From NCBI RefSeq assembly GCF_038502225.1, contig NC_091312.1, forward strand, positions 28,129,190 through 28,193,189: a DNA stretch of 64,000 nt, read 5' to 3'. Made by a program: the position numbers and the translations under genes. The notes under the pieces are model-generated. The model saw nothing but the letters and a program-made list of their open reading frames with translations, was not told where the DNA came from and ran no database searches. Below, piece after piece: positions 11,427-22,740 of this stretch. Every line of letters starts with the position of its first letter. The stretch's first letter is position 1. Origin of the DNA: Cherax quadricarinatus. Taxonomy: Eukaryota > Arthropoda > Malacostraca > Decapoda > Parastacidae.

Positions 11427-14400
11427 TCGTTGCTGCTGCTGGTGAGTCTGTTGTTGTTGTTGCTGGTGAGTCTGTTGTTGTTGTTGGTGGTGAGTCTGTT
11501 GTTGTTGTTGGTGGTGAGTCTGTTGTTGTTGCTGGTGAGTCTGTTGTTGTTGTTGCTGGTGAGTCTGTTGTTGTTGTTGCTGGTGAGTCTGTTGTTGTTG
11601 CTGGTGAGTCTGTTGTTGTTGTTCCTGGTGAGTCTGTTGTTGTTGTTGCTGCTGCTGGTGAGTCTGTTGTTGCTGCTGCTGGTGAGTCTGTTGTTGTTGC
11701 TGCTGGTGAGTCTGTTGTTGTTGTTGCTGGTGAGTCTGTTGTTGTTGCTGCTGGTGAGTCTGTTGTTGTTGCTGCTGGTGAGTCTGTTGTTGTTGCTGCT
11801 GGTGAGTCTGTTGTTGTTGCTGCTGGTGAGTCTGTTGTTGTTGCTGCTGGTGAGTCTGTTGTTGCTGCTGCTGGTGAGTCTGTTGTTGTTGCTGCTGGTG
11901 AGTGTTGTTGTTGTTGCTGGTGAGTCTGTTGTTGTTGTTGCTGGTGAGTCTGTTGTTGTTGCTGCTGGTGAGTCTGTTGTTGTTGCTGCTGGTGAGTCTG
12001 TTGTTGTTGTTGTTGCTGGTGAGTCTGTTGTTGTTGCTGCTGGTGAGTCTGTTGTTGTTGCTGCTGGTGAGTCTGTTGTTGCTGCTGGTGAGTCTGTTGT
12101 TGTTGCTGCTGGTGAGTCTGTTGTTGTTGTTGCTGGTGAGTCTGTTGTTGTTGCTGCTGGTGAGTCTGTTGTTGTTGCTGCTGGTGAGTCTGTTGTTGTT
12201 GCTGCTGCTGGTGAGTCTGTTGTTGTTGCTGCTGGTGAGTCTGTTGTTGTTGTTGCTGGTGAGTCTGTTGTTGTTGCTGCTATTGAGTTTGTTGTTGTTG
12301 CTGCTGGTGAGTCTGTTGTTGTTGTTGCTGCTGGTGAGTCTGTTGTTGTTGTTGCTGCTGGTGAGTCTGTTGTTGTTGCTGCTGGTGAATCTGTTGTTGT
12401 TGCTGCTGGTGAGTCTGTTGTTGTTGCTGCTGGCGAGTCTGTTGTTGTAGTTGTTGTTGTTGCTGGTGAGTCTGTTGTTGCTGGGGAGTCTGTTGTTGTT
12501 GCTGGTGAATCTGTTGTTGTTGCTGCTGGTGAGTCTGTTGTTGTTGCTGCTGGTGAGTCTGTTGTTGCTGCTGCTGGTGAGTCTGTTGTTGTTGCTGCTG
12601 GTGAGTCTGTTGTTGCTACTGGTGAGTCTGTTGTTGTTGCTACTGGTGAGTCTGTTGTTGTTGCTGCTGGTGAGTCTGTTGTTGTTGCTGCTGGTGAGTC
12701 TGTTGTTGTTGCTGCTGCTGGTGAGTCTGTTGTTGTTGCTGCTGGTGAGTCTGTTGTTGTTGCTGCTGGTGAGTCTGTTGTTGTTGCTGCTGATGAGTCT
12801 GTTGTTGTTGTTGCTGGTGAGTCTGTTGTTGTTGCTGCTGGTGAGTCTGTTGTTGTTGCTGCTGGTGAGTCTGTTGTTGTTGCTGCTGGTGAGTCTGTTG
12901 TTGTTGTTGTTGCTCGTGAGTCTGTTGTTGTTGCTGCTATTGAGTTTGTTGTTGTTGCTGCTGGTGAGTCTGTTGTTGTTGCTGCTGGTGAGTCTGTTGT
13001 TGTTGCTGCTGCTGGTGAGTCTGTTGTTGTTGTTGCTGGTGAGTCTGTTGTTGTTGCTGCTGGTGAGTCTGTTGTTGTTGCTGATGGTGAGTCTGTTGTT
13101 GTTGTTGTTGCTGGTGAGTCTGTTGTTGTTGCTGGTGAATCTGTTGTTGTTGCTGCTGGTGAGTCTGTTGTTGTTGCTGCTGGTGAGTCTGTTGTTGATG
13201 CTGGTAAGTCTGTTGTTGTTGTTGCTGGTGAGTCTGTTGTTGTTGCTGGTGAATCTGTTGTTGTTACTGCTGGTGAGTCTGTTGTTGTTGCTGCTGGTGA
13301 GTCTGTTGTTGTTGCTGCTGATGAGTCTGTTGTTGTTGCTGCTGCTGGTGAGTCTGTTGTTGTTGCTGCTGCTGGTGAGTCTGTTGTTGTTGCTGGTGAG
13401 TCTGTTGTTGTTACTGGTGAGTCTGTTGTTGTTGCTGGTGAGTCTGTTGTTGTTGCTGGTGAGTCTGTTGTTGCTGCTGGTGAGTCTGTTGTTGCTGCTG
13501 CTGGTGAGTCTGTTGTTGTTGCTGCTGGTGAGTCTGTTGTTGTTGATGCTGGTGAGTCTGTTGTTGTTGATGCTGGTGAGTCTGTTGTTGTTGTTGCTGG
13601 TGAGTCTGTTGTTGTTGTTGCTGGTGAATCTGTTGTTGTTACTGCTGGTGAGTCTGTTGTTGTTGCTGCTGATGAGTCTGTTGTTGTTGCTGCTGCTGGT
13701 GAGTCTGTTGTTGTTGCTGCTGATGAGTCTGTTGTTGTTGCTGCTGCTGGTGAGTCTGTTGTTTTTGCTGCTGATGAATCTGTTGTTGTTGTTGCTGCTG
13801 CTGGTGAGTCTGTTGTTGTTGCTGCTGCTGGTGAGTCTGTTGTTGTTGCTGCTGCTGGTGAGTCTGTTGTTGTTGTTACTGGTGAGTCTGTTGTTGTTGC
13901 TGGTGAGTCTGTTGTTGTTGTTGCTGGTGAGTCTGTTGTTGATGCTGGTGAGTCTGTTGTTGTTGTTGCTGGTGAGTCTGTTGTTGTTGCTGGTGAATCT
14001 GTTGTTGTTACTCCTGGTGAGTCTGTTGTTGTTGCTGCTTGTGAGTCTGTTGTTGTTGTTGTTGCTGGTGAGTCTGTTGTTGTTGTTGCTGCTGGTGAGT
14101 CTCTTGTTGTTGCTGCTGGTGAGTCTGTTGTTGTTGCTGCTGGTGAGTCTGTTGTTGTTGATGCTGGTGAGTCTGTTGTTGTTGTTGTTGCTGGTGAGTC
14201 TGTTGTTGTTGCTGGTGAATCTGTTGTTGTTACTGCTGGTGAGTCTGTTGTTGTTGCTGCTGGTGAATCTGTTGTTGTTGCTGCTGATGAGTCTGTTGTT
14301 GTTGCTGCTGCTGGTGAGTCTGTTGTTGTTGCTGCTGCAGGTGAGTGTTGTTGTTGGTGGTGAGTCTGTTGTTGTTACTGGTGAGTCTGTTGTTGTTGTT

Positions 14401-15234
14401 GCTGGTGAGTCTGTTGTTGTTGCTGGTGAGTCTGTTGTTGCTGCTGGTGAGTCTGTTGTTGCTGCTGCTGGTGAGTCTGTTGTTGTTGCTGCTGGTGAGT
14501 CTGTTGTTGTTGCTGCTGGTGAGTCTGTTGTTGTTACTGCTGGTGAGTCTGTTGTTGTTGCTGCTGGTGAGTCTGTTGTTGTTGCTGCTGATGAGTCTGT
14601 TGTTGTTGCTGCTGCTGGTGAGTCTGTTGTTGTTGCTGCTGATGAGTCTGTTGTTGTTGCTGCTGCTGGTGAGTCTGTTGTTGTTGCTGCTGCTGGTGAG
14701 TCTGTTGTTGTTGCTGGTGAGTCTGTTGTTGTTGTTACTGGTGAGTCTGTTGTTGTTGTTACTGGTGAGTCTGTTGTTGTTGTTGCTGGTGAGTCTGCTG
14801 TTGTTGCTGGTGAATCTGTTGTTGTTACTGCTGGTGAGTCTGTTGTTGTTGCTGCTGGTGAGTCTGTTGTTGTTGCTGCTGCTGCTGGTGAGTCTGTTGT
14901 TGTTGCTGCTGGTGAGTCTGTTGTTGTTGCTGCTGGTGAGTCTGTTGTTGTTGCTGCTGGTGAGTCTGTTGTTGCTGCTGGTGAGTCTGTTGTTGTTGCT
15001 GCTGGTGAATCTGTTGTTGTTGCTGCTGGTGAGTCTGTTGTTGCTGCTGGTGAGTCTGTTGTTGCTGCTGGTGAGTCTGTTGTTGCTGCTGCTGGTGAAT
15101 CTGTTGTTGCTGCTGCTGGTGAATCTGTTGTTGCTGCTGCTGGTGAATCTGTTGTTGCTGCTGCTGGTGAATCTATTGTTGCTGCTGCTGGTGAATCTGT
15201 TGTTGCTGTTGCTGGTGAGTCTGTTGTTGCTGGT
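11427..15234 (+). repeat. 24-bp CTG/TTG-derived tandem array (~155 units)
   Basis: The unit is TCTGTTGTTGTTGC followed by TGCTGGTGAG, varying from about 18 to 30 bp, nearly always by whole triplets. Five of the six frames lack stops because the unit lacks them, giving artefactual peptides such as SVVVAAGE and LLLLLLVS (plus) and TTTDSPAA, SSNNNRLT and QQQQQQTH (minus). Non-triplet indels near 11900 and 14345 and a TAG near 12450 change or break frames. A minus-strand mucin-like reading (TTTDSPAA) is the most protein-like, but no signal peptide, unique coding flank or splice structure is visible. Confidence 0.9.
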
Positions 15235-15299
15235 GAGACCATTATTTCTGTTGCTACTGATACTGGCGGTAGTGTTACTGATAATACTGATGTTGCTTC

Positions 15300-18298
15300 T
15301 GCTGAGACTGCTGTTGTCCCTGCTGACACTGCTGCTGCTGAGACTGCTGTTGTCCCTGCTGACACTGCTGCTTCTGAGACTGCTGTTGTTCCTGCTGACA
15401 ATGCTGCTGCTGAGACTGCTGTTGTTCCTGCTGACACTGCTGCTGCTGAGACTGCTGTTGTTCCTGCTGACAGTGCTGCTGCTGAGACTACTGTTGTTCC
15501 TGCTGACACTGCTGCTGCTGAGACTGCTGTTGTTCCTGCTGACACTGCTGCTGCTGAGACTGCTGTTGTCCCTGCTGACACTGCTGCTGCTGAGACTGCT
15601 GTTGTCCCTGCTGACACTGCTGCTTCTGAGACTGCTGTTGTTCCTGCTGACAATGCTGCTGCTGAGACTGCTGTTGTTCCTGCTGACACTGCTGCTGCTG
15701 AGACTGCTGTTGTTCCTGCTGACACTGCTGCTGCTGAGACTGCTGTTGTTCCTGCTGACAGTGCTGCTGCTGAGACTACTGTTGTTCCTGCTGACAATGC
15801 TGCTGCTGAGACTGCTGTTGTTCCTGCTGACAATGCTGCTGCTGAGACTGCTGTTGTTCCTGCTGACAATGCTGCTGCTGAGACTACTGTTGTTCCTGCT
15901 GACACTGCTGCTGCTGAGACTGCTGTTGTTCCTGCTGACAATGCTGCTGCTGAGACTGCTGTTGTTCCTGCTGACAATGCTGCTGCTGAGACTACTGTTG
16001 TCCCTGCTGACACTGCTGCTGCTGAGACTGCTGTTGTTCCTGCTGACACTGCTGCTGCTGAGACTACTGTTGTTCCTGCTGACAGTGCTGCTGCTGAGAC
16101 TACTGTTGTCCCTGCTGACAATGCTGCTGCTGAGACTACTGTTGTCCCTGCTGACACTGCTGCTGCTGAGACTGCTGTTGTTCCTGCTGACACTGCTGCT
16201 GCTGAGACTGCTGTTGTTCCTGCTGACACTGCTGCTGCTGAGACTGCTGTTGTCCCTGCTGACACTGCTGCTGCTGAGACTGCTGTTGTTCCTGCTGACA
16301 CTGCTGCTGCTGAGACTGCTGTTGTTCCTGCTGACACTGCTGCTGCTGAGACTGCTGTTGTTCCTGCTGACAGTGCTGCTGCTGAGACTACTGTTGTTCC
16401 TGCTGACAATGCTGCTGCTGAGACTGCTGTTGTTCCTGCTGACACTGCTGCTGCTGAGACTGCTGTTGTCCCTGCTGACACTGCTGCTGCTGAGACTGCT
16501 GTTGTTCCTGCTGACACTGCTGCTGCTGAGACTGCTGTTGTCCCTGCTGACACTGCTGCTGCTGAGACTGCTGTTGTTCCTGCTGACACTGCTGCTGCTG
16601 AGACTGCTGTTGTCCCTGCTGACACTGCTGCTGCTGAGACTGCTGTTGTTCCTGCTGACACTGCTGCTGCTGAGACTGCTGTTGTCCCTGCTGACACTGC
16701 TGCTGCTGAGACTGCTGTTGTTCCTGCTGACACTGCTGCTGCTGAGACTGCTGTTGTTCCTGCTGACAATGCTGCTGCTGAGACTGCTGTTGTCCCTGCT
16801 GACAGTGCTGCTGCTGAGACTGCTGTTGTTCCTGCTGACAATGCTGCTGCTGAGACTGCTGTTGTCCCTGCTGACAGTGCTGCTGCTGAGACTGCTGTTG
16901 TTCCTGCTGACAATGCTGCTGCTGAGACTGCTGTTGTCCCTGCTGACAGTGCTGCTGCTGAGACTGCTGTTGTTCCTGCTGACAATGCTGCTGCTGAGAC
17001 TGCTGTTGTCCCTGCTGACAGTGCTGCTGCTGAGACTGCTGTTGTCCCTGCTGACAGTGCTGCTGCTGAGACTGCTGTTGTTCCTGCTGACACTGCTGCT
17101 GCTGAGACTGCTGTTGTTCCTGCTGACACTGCTGCTGCTGAGACTGCTGTTGTTCCTGCTGACACTGCTGCTGCTGAGACTGCTGTTGTTCCTGCTGACA
17201 CTGCTGCTGCTGAGACTGCTGTTGTTCCTGCTGACACTGCTGCTGCTGAGACTGCTGTTGTTCCTGCTGACACTGCTGCTGCTGAGACTGCTGTTGTTCC
17301 TGCTGACACTGCTGCTGCTGAGACTGCTGTTGTTCCTGCTGACACTGCTGCTGCTGAGACTGCTGTTGTCCCTGCTGACACTGCTGCTGCTGAGACTACT
17401 GTTGTCCCTGCTGACAATGCTGCTGCTGAGACTACTGTTGTTCCTGCTGACACTGCTGCTGCTGAGACTGCTGTTGTCCCTGCTGACACTGCTGCTGCTG
17501 AGACTACTGTTGTCCCTGCTGACAATGCTGCTGCTGAGACTACTGTTGTTCCTGCTGACACTGCTGCTGCTGAGATTGCTGACACTGCTGCTGCTGAGAT
17601 TGCTGACACTGCTGCTGCTGAGATTTCTGACACTGCTGCTGCTGAGACTACTGTTGTCCCTGCTGACACTGCTGCTGCTGAGACTACTGTTGTTCCTGCT
17701 GACACTGCTGCTGCTGAGACTACTGTTGTTCCTGCTGACACTGCTGCTGCTGAGACTGCTGTTGTCCCTGCTGACACTGCTGCTGCTGAGACTGCTGTTG
17801 TTCCTGCTGACACTGCTGCTGCTGAGACTGCTGTTGTTCCTGCTGACACTGCTGCTGCTGAGACTGCTGTTGTTCCTGCTGACACTGCTGCTGCTGAGAC
17901 TGCTGTTGTCCCTGCTGACACTGCTGCTGCTGAGACTACTGTTGTTCCTGCTGACACTGCTGCTGCTGAGACTACTGTTGTTCCTGCTGACACTGCTGCT
18001 GCTGAGACTGCTGTTGTCCCTGCTGACACTGCTGCTGCTGAGACTACTGTTGTTCCTGCTGACACTGCTGCTGCTGAGACTGCTGTTGTTCCTGCTGACA
18101 CTGCTGCTGCTGAGACTGCTGTTGTTCCTGCTGACACTGCTGCTGCTGAGACTGCTGTTGTTCCTGCTGACACTGCTGCTGCTGAGACTGCTGTTGTTCC
18201 TGCTGACACTGCTGCTGCTGAGACTGCTGTTGTTCCTGCTGACACTGCTGCTGCTGAGACTGCTGTTGTTCCTGCTGACACTGCTGCTGCTGAGACTG
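15300..18298 (+). repeat. 36-bp tandem array (~84 units)
   Basis: The unit is GAGACTGCTGTTGTTCCTG followed by CTGACACTGCTGCTGCT. The variable sites are TTCC/TCCC, ACTGCT/ACTACT and GACACT/GACAAT/GACAGT. Three shortened 24-bp units lie at about 17572-17643. The plus frame encodes ETAVVPADTAAA and the minus frame VSAGTTAVSAAA; five frames are open by composition. Dimer patterns alternate at 16440-16740 and 16753-17040, and a roughly 7-unit block near 15318 recurs near 15570. A short non-repetitive bridge (15235-15299) joins it to the 24-bp array. Confidence 0.92.
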
Positions 18299-18604
18299 CG
18301 TCCGCTCAAGGTGAATTACTATCATCCGTCACTAGCAGCTAGTTCTCTCCCTCAGAGAGTGTCAGGGCATTTTCAGTGATCCTTTGTGTTTTAAGGTTGA
18401 TTAATGGCATTTTTAAGCCTATCTACTACACTGGGGTTATTAAAAGCACATATAACTTATTCCACCACTCATCAAGAATACTCTGATCTCTAAAATAAGG
18501 ATCAAAGCAAACTCTCAGTGAATATTTGCTGAAAGACCTGCACCTCTTGGTGTATACGTCCTGTGTGCTTTTTTTTCAAATGGGATGTAAAACCTAACTG
18601 AGGT
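18299..18604. other. No feature recognised
   Basis: The right flank of the CTG-derived array. On the minus strand the repeat frame begins within a few codons of the array edge, with no signal peptide or upstream coding sequence. Otherwise AT-rich and featureless. Confidence 0.5.
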
Positions 18605-18801
18605 AAGCCAGTGGATGGAAATATAAACACAAATGCAGTATAATGTGATCCTTTATTGACTACGTTTCGCCCACACAGTGGGCTTTTTCAAGTCACAAAC
18701 AGAACTACCTGGGGTTCAGAAAGGATCACATTATACTGCATTTGTGTTTATATTTCCATTGTGTCGGTATTTTATACCATTTATTTCCAAGCCAGTGGAT
18801 G
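18605..18801 (+). mobile_element. Foldback retroposon, Penelope-like, with 13-bp TSD
   Basis: Perfect direct repeats AAGCCAGTGGATG at 18605-18617 and 18789-18801 flank a 171-bp insert. Inside, 38-bp arms at 18616-18653 and 18721-18758 are perfectly complementary, their outer 2 bp overlapping the left TSD. A hammerhead-like motif lies in the loop on the minus strand. The 3' end TGTCGGTATTTTATACCATT resembles the tail of the 55 kb element (TGTCGGTTCTGTGAACCATT). TSD, fixed 3' tail and hammerhead together fit a Penelope-like retroelement LTR remnant; no ORF is present. Confidence 0.7.
18657..18695 (-). ncRNA. Hammerhead-like ribozyme fold with U3-A8 core variant
   Basis: On the minus strand the order is stem I TGAC, core TTGAAAA, one A, stem II GCCCAC/GTGGGC closed by TGT, then GAAAC, GT, A and stem I GTCA. 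Relative to CUGAUGA the core differs at position 3 (C to U), 7 (free position) and 8 (G to A). Positions 3 and 8 form a Watson-Crick pair in the known hammerhead structure, so the two changes preserve pairing. The folding is seen directly; activity is inference. Confidence 0.55.
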
Positions 18802-19255
18802 CTTACCCAGTTAGAGGTCATCATCTGACAGAGATCGGCGTCAGGAAGCGCTGTGCCCCTACGAGTACATCTCCACCACTACCATTTCTATACCACTTCC
18901 ACCATCATTTCTTTCCATTCTGCAATTTATCACTTAAGTTAGAGCAACGAATTACAGGCAATAATTAAGCGGTGGCAACCGTACCACCAATCACAGACGT
19001 TATAACTCTTCCTTAACGACCAATAAGCTTCAAGAATCGACCCTTCAATGGCGCATAAAAGGAGAAAAAATATATTGGAAGATATGACGTATGATGGGAA
19101 GGGCCGGTTAGGTTTTTTTTATATTCTCGGTAACTCGACCTGGCTACTAACTAAAGACTTCGTTATTCTTGCTATTATTAATTTTTACATTAACAGAAAT
19201 GAAAAAAAAAAATATGTTTAAAATGTTAAGTAAATAAATATAGGCAAGTACATAC
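18802..19255. other. No feature recognised
   Basis: AT-rich sequence leading into the microsatellite at 19257. Confidence 0.5.
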
Positions 19256-19256
19256 A

Positions 19257-19470
<214 letters not shown>

Positions 19471-19473
<3 letters not shown>

Positions 19474-19521
19474 ACTCACCTAGTTGAGGTTGCAGGGGTC
19501 GAGTCCAAGCTCCTGGCCCCG
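19471..19521 (-). repeat. CA-linked dispersed repeat R1 (copy 2)
   Basis: GTACTCACCTAGTTGAGGTT then GCAGGGGTCGAGTCC and AGCTCCTGGCCCC is the reverse complement of the R1 family at 38749. It is bounded on both sides by GT tracts. Confidence 0.75.
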
Positions 19522-21745
19522 AGTGTGTGTGTGTGTGTTTGTGCGTGTATGTACTTGCCTACCTATATTTATTTACCTGACATAATGAAATAACTTACTA
19601 CCAGCCTTGTGCTCCGGGGTGTTAGAGTGACCTTTTAGCTTCGGCTAGAGAACCCGCGGCAAGTGAGTCGTGAAACTCACTTGCCGAGAGTTCAACCCAC
19701 ACCCGTACCGTGTCATAACGATTTCGTGAGTCATGATACGGATTTATTAGACAGTTGTTGTAAGGAAGTGACACATATGACACTATTCAACTTAGATGTC
19801 GTATGAAGATCCTATATTCCTGTTCCTAACTTCACCCAGTCTCTAGTATTCCTTCTACATTTGCCAGATGAATTACCCTAACCTGAGTGGAATTTCTGAC
19901 CCGGTCAGGTGACCCTTCCTCTCACCAAATATATGCATATAATCTTTATACATCAAACCTTCTGTCTTGTATCTATCTGCTGAAGAGGGGATCAACTTGA
20001 GGTCGAAATATACAGCCCTTTCTTTATTGCTTGTTTTGTGTCCAAGCCGATTTCTCCATTTCCACTAACTTCAGTGTTGTTAGTATTATTTACAGTATCA
20101 ACAGTGTATAGCAGTAATAAGAAGAGTAGTAATACATACAAAGGAAATAAATATAGTTGTGATACATAACACTACAGATAGCTGTAATACATATATCCGT
20201 ATTGCATACTGCGACAATAAATACAAATGGAACGTATTCGGTGAAGAAAAGGCACGCAAAGTTTGTGAACATGTGTGTGTCTCCCAGAAGGGTGTTTTCT
20301 CCTGGTGAATGTGTCTCCAGAGAGGTCTCTGTTTCTCTTGAGAGAAGACCTTGTTTAGTCGCTCGTTTCTATGAAGATATGTAGGGGGGAGAAAAGTTGA
20401 ACACTTTGTTGGGGGACACTTGTTTGCGTGGTTTAGGTGGGTGGCGTACATTTATTTCTCGTGTGTTTATGCGAGCAGGTCCTGCGGGCCGGAAAATGTA
20501 ATGGTGTTTATTTTATGCTAATCCGGTGTTTATAATGGTCCCTCTAGAATATTATTTTCCACATTTACATTTCGACTATGGGAATGTGGACTATATTTTA
20601 GAATATTTACCGAACGCTTTAAAGTGTATATAGTGTTAAAGCAGACTATCCATTAATGGTCAGCCACACATAGTTCGCCGCCAGTCACAGCCTGTGAGCG
20701 TCCCAACTGCCGAAGGATGGGGTATTGTGAGTGAGTTTAGATAAGAGACATGCGGAGGTTGCACATTCCATGCTGACTTTAAGGCTCGTCACAATGGCCC
20801 TTATCTGAGTGTGGTGGTGGTGGGCGAAGGCTGGCAAGCATCCCTGACGACCTCACACACCAGTCGAGGATCAAATACTGCTCCTCGACACCCTTGAGTG
20901 TGACCTCATTGTGATTGTGATCTTGTCTCATTCTGCTTGTGTATTTCTTCGCTTGATCCGTTTATTAGAAGATGCTCAGTTCTGATTTCCAAAATAATGT
21001 GTGTGGGGAGAATTTTATGTTAAGAAATTAATGTTTGTAGTAGGATAAATGCTAGTTACTTTCCTCTACTCTTTTAGAGTTGCGTTACTTTCCTCTACTC
21101 TTTCAGAGACGTGTGTAAGTGTCACCTATGAATCAAGTCCATAACTCACAGAGTGATTCGCTTTTTTTCCCCTTTCTCTTTACTTGTTGACCGTGACCGG
21201 GGTCAGCCACTATTCACCTTCCACTACTATCCTGAAAACCTAAAGTGCTCTGTCCTTACTGGATACTTTTGTCTATTACACTGGTGTTCTTAATATTATT
21301 TTGTGTGTTTAGTAATTCCACTATTGTTAATTTAAAAGTTGTCTTTTGTCACTCTTTTCTTTAGGGCATTTAACTATTATTTTTCTCTAAGGTATCTTTC
21401 TGATAACCTGCTTTTTCCTCTTAGCCCACAAGTTTGGGTCACCCAAACCGTGAGGATAAAACAGGACAATTTAGTAGTTCCTGCTGCTACTTACATCTGA
21501 AGTGTTTCAGTCATTTGTCTTCTGGTGTCAGTAACAGTTCTGGGTCTATCCTGCCATTTTGTCAAATGATCCAATTGCACATCATTACCATCCGTGGCCC
21601 ATTGAATGTGTCAGATCTGTGATTACCCTGCAGCCTCTTGTCCAGCGGTCTATTCTCATATCTTTTCCGTCAGAGACGTATTGACTGTCCTCTCCGTGGC
21701 TACCTAATCACACTTGGTTTATAAGTGACCAAAGTATTATTTAAG
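19522..21745. other. Unassigned sequence with one clean hairpin
   Basis: No gene or dispersed element recognised. A 12-bp perfect stem CGGCAAGTGAGT at 19657-19668 pairs with 19675-19686 across a 6-nt loop. A tandem pair around GTTACTTTCCTCTACTCTTT occurs at 21055-21105. The two overlapping 60-117 codon frames on the minus strand at 20.1-20.45 kb show no recognisable domain. Confidence 0.45.
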
Positions 21746-21748
21746 TAT

Positions 21749-21841
21749 TGTTACGTCAAGGGCCATGTCTTTAGGCCTGTTTTGCCCCTTTTTGTAACAA
21801 GATGTCGAATCAGGCTTATAGACATGGCCCTTGACATAACA
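21749..21841 (+). mobile_element. MITE-like short inverted-repeat element
   Basis: Arms of about 30 bp (left begins GTTACGTCAAGGGCCATGTC; the right ends GACATGGCCCTTGACATAAC) surround about 30 bp containing TTTGTAACAAGATGTCGAAT. A second, partial copy lies in the opposite orientation at 22262-22341. Confidence 0.6.
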
Positions 21842-21914
21842 AATGGGGGCCTGTCCAGGAAGCCTTTTGATCCAAGGTGTTGGAGACAACGGCCATTTCG
21901 ACAGACTATGTCTA

Positions 21915-22035
21915 GTCGAACACCCGGAGTAGGTTCACAGCACTCGCTCAGAGTAGGTTCCCACTCAGGGCAGTAGGTTCCCACACTCTCTCAGAGTATG
22001 TTCACAGTGCTCTGATTAGATTCATACACTCTTCT
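21915..22035 (+). repeat. Degenerate ~24-bp tandem repeat
   Basis: About five imperfect copies around AGTAGGTTCACAGCACTCGC and TCAGAGTAGGTTCCCAC. Confidence 0.6.
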
Positions 22036-22261
22036 GAGCAGATTCAGGCGCTCAGCCTTTAATACAAATCCTCGCTCTAGAAGATTACTTAGTCCCAGAC
22101 AACGTGTACTTTTATGTATAACACTGTAAGAGAGAGAGAACTTTGTATCATATACTAAGTTTTATATGGGTTATTTTATAATAACAATCACATTTTATTT
22201 AGTCGGATCAGTCTCCTAATGATAATCCCCATATTAAAATGACATGTGTCTAAGGACAACT

Positions 22262-22341
22262 AGACCAAAGCTGGATTCGACATCTTGTTACAGAAAGGGG
22301 CCAAAACAGACTTATAGACATGGCCCCTGACGTAACACTAT
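22262..22341 (-). mobile_element. MITE-like element, truncated inverted copy
   Basis: ATTCGACATCTTGTTACAGA then AAGGGGCCAAAACAG and GACATGGCCCCTGACGTAAC matches the reverse complement of 21749-21841 but lacks one terminal arm. Confidence 0.6.
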
Positions 22342-22365
22342 ACATAAATAACAAAAAAAAAGAAA

Positions 22366-22412
22366 AAAAAAGGCACAATACCGTGACTGGAACGATACAC
22401 AAATAACCCGCA
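22366..22412 (+). repeat. Dispersed repeat GGCACAATACCGTGA, copy 2
   Basis: Preceded by A-rich sequence and matching 2755-2800 with a few changes. Confidence 0.65.
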
Positions 22413-22659
22413 TGAAGGATAAAGTCAATTCTAATCTTAAGATGCAAATCTTGGCAGTTTGAGGGCAGCTAAGAATTATTCTCATGGCTTGATTTTGTAC
22501 CTACTAAAATTTTTTGTATCTTGTTTTGTCAAGAGTGCAGGAACAGCGTATCTATAACATGTCTGATATACGCAAAAATATACAAAGTGCAATCTTAGGA
22601 AATTAGTAGCGTCCTAAAACTGCATTCTGTCTTCTGAAATACAGTCTGTTAGTGTTATT

Positions 22660-22738
22660 TTTTGTACTGCAACGGCTGTCTCTTGTCAAGGTAGGGTGAC
22701 GCAAAAAAAAAAAACAGAAAACATTCACCATCATTCAC
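22660..22738 (+). repeat. CCACCGAGG-type repeat head, diverged copy
   Basis: ACGGCTGTCTCTTGTCAAGG then TAGGGTGACGC and poly-A, followed by CATTCACCATCATTCACAC. This matches the head at 51928 and the module at 3345. It directly abuts the SINE. Confidence 0.55.
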
Positions 22739-22740
22739 AC

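Noticed and set aside
11415..18281. A 2,288-codon minus-strand frame (mucin-like) as a real gene
   Set aside because: Five of six frames are open over the same arrays because the repeat units contain no stops; the frame begins inside the array, lacks a signal peptide or unique exon, and changes repeat phase at non-triplet indels.
20098..20451. 117-codon minus frame as a gene
   Set aside because: No family resemblance, and an overlapping frame of similar length is open on the opposite strand.
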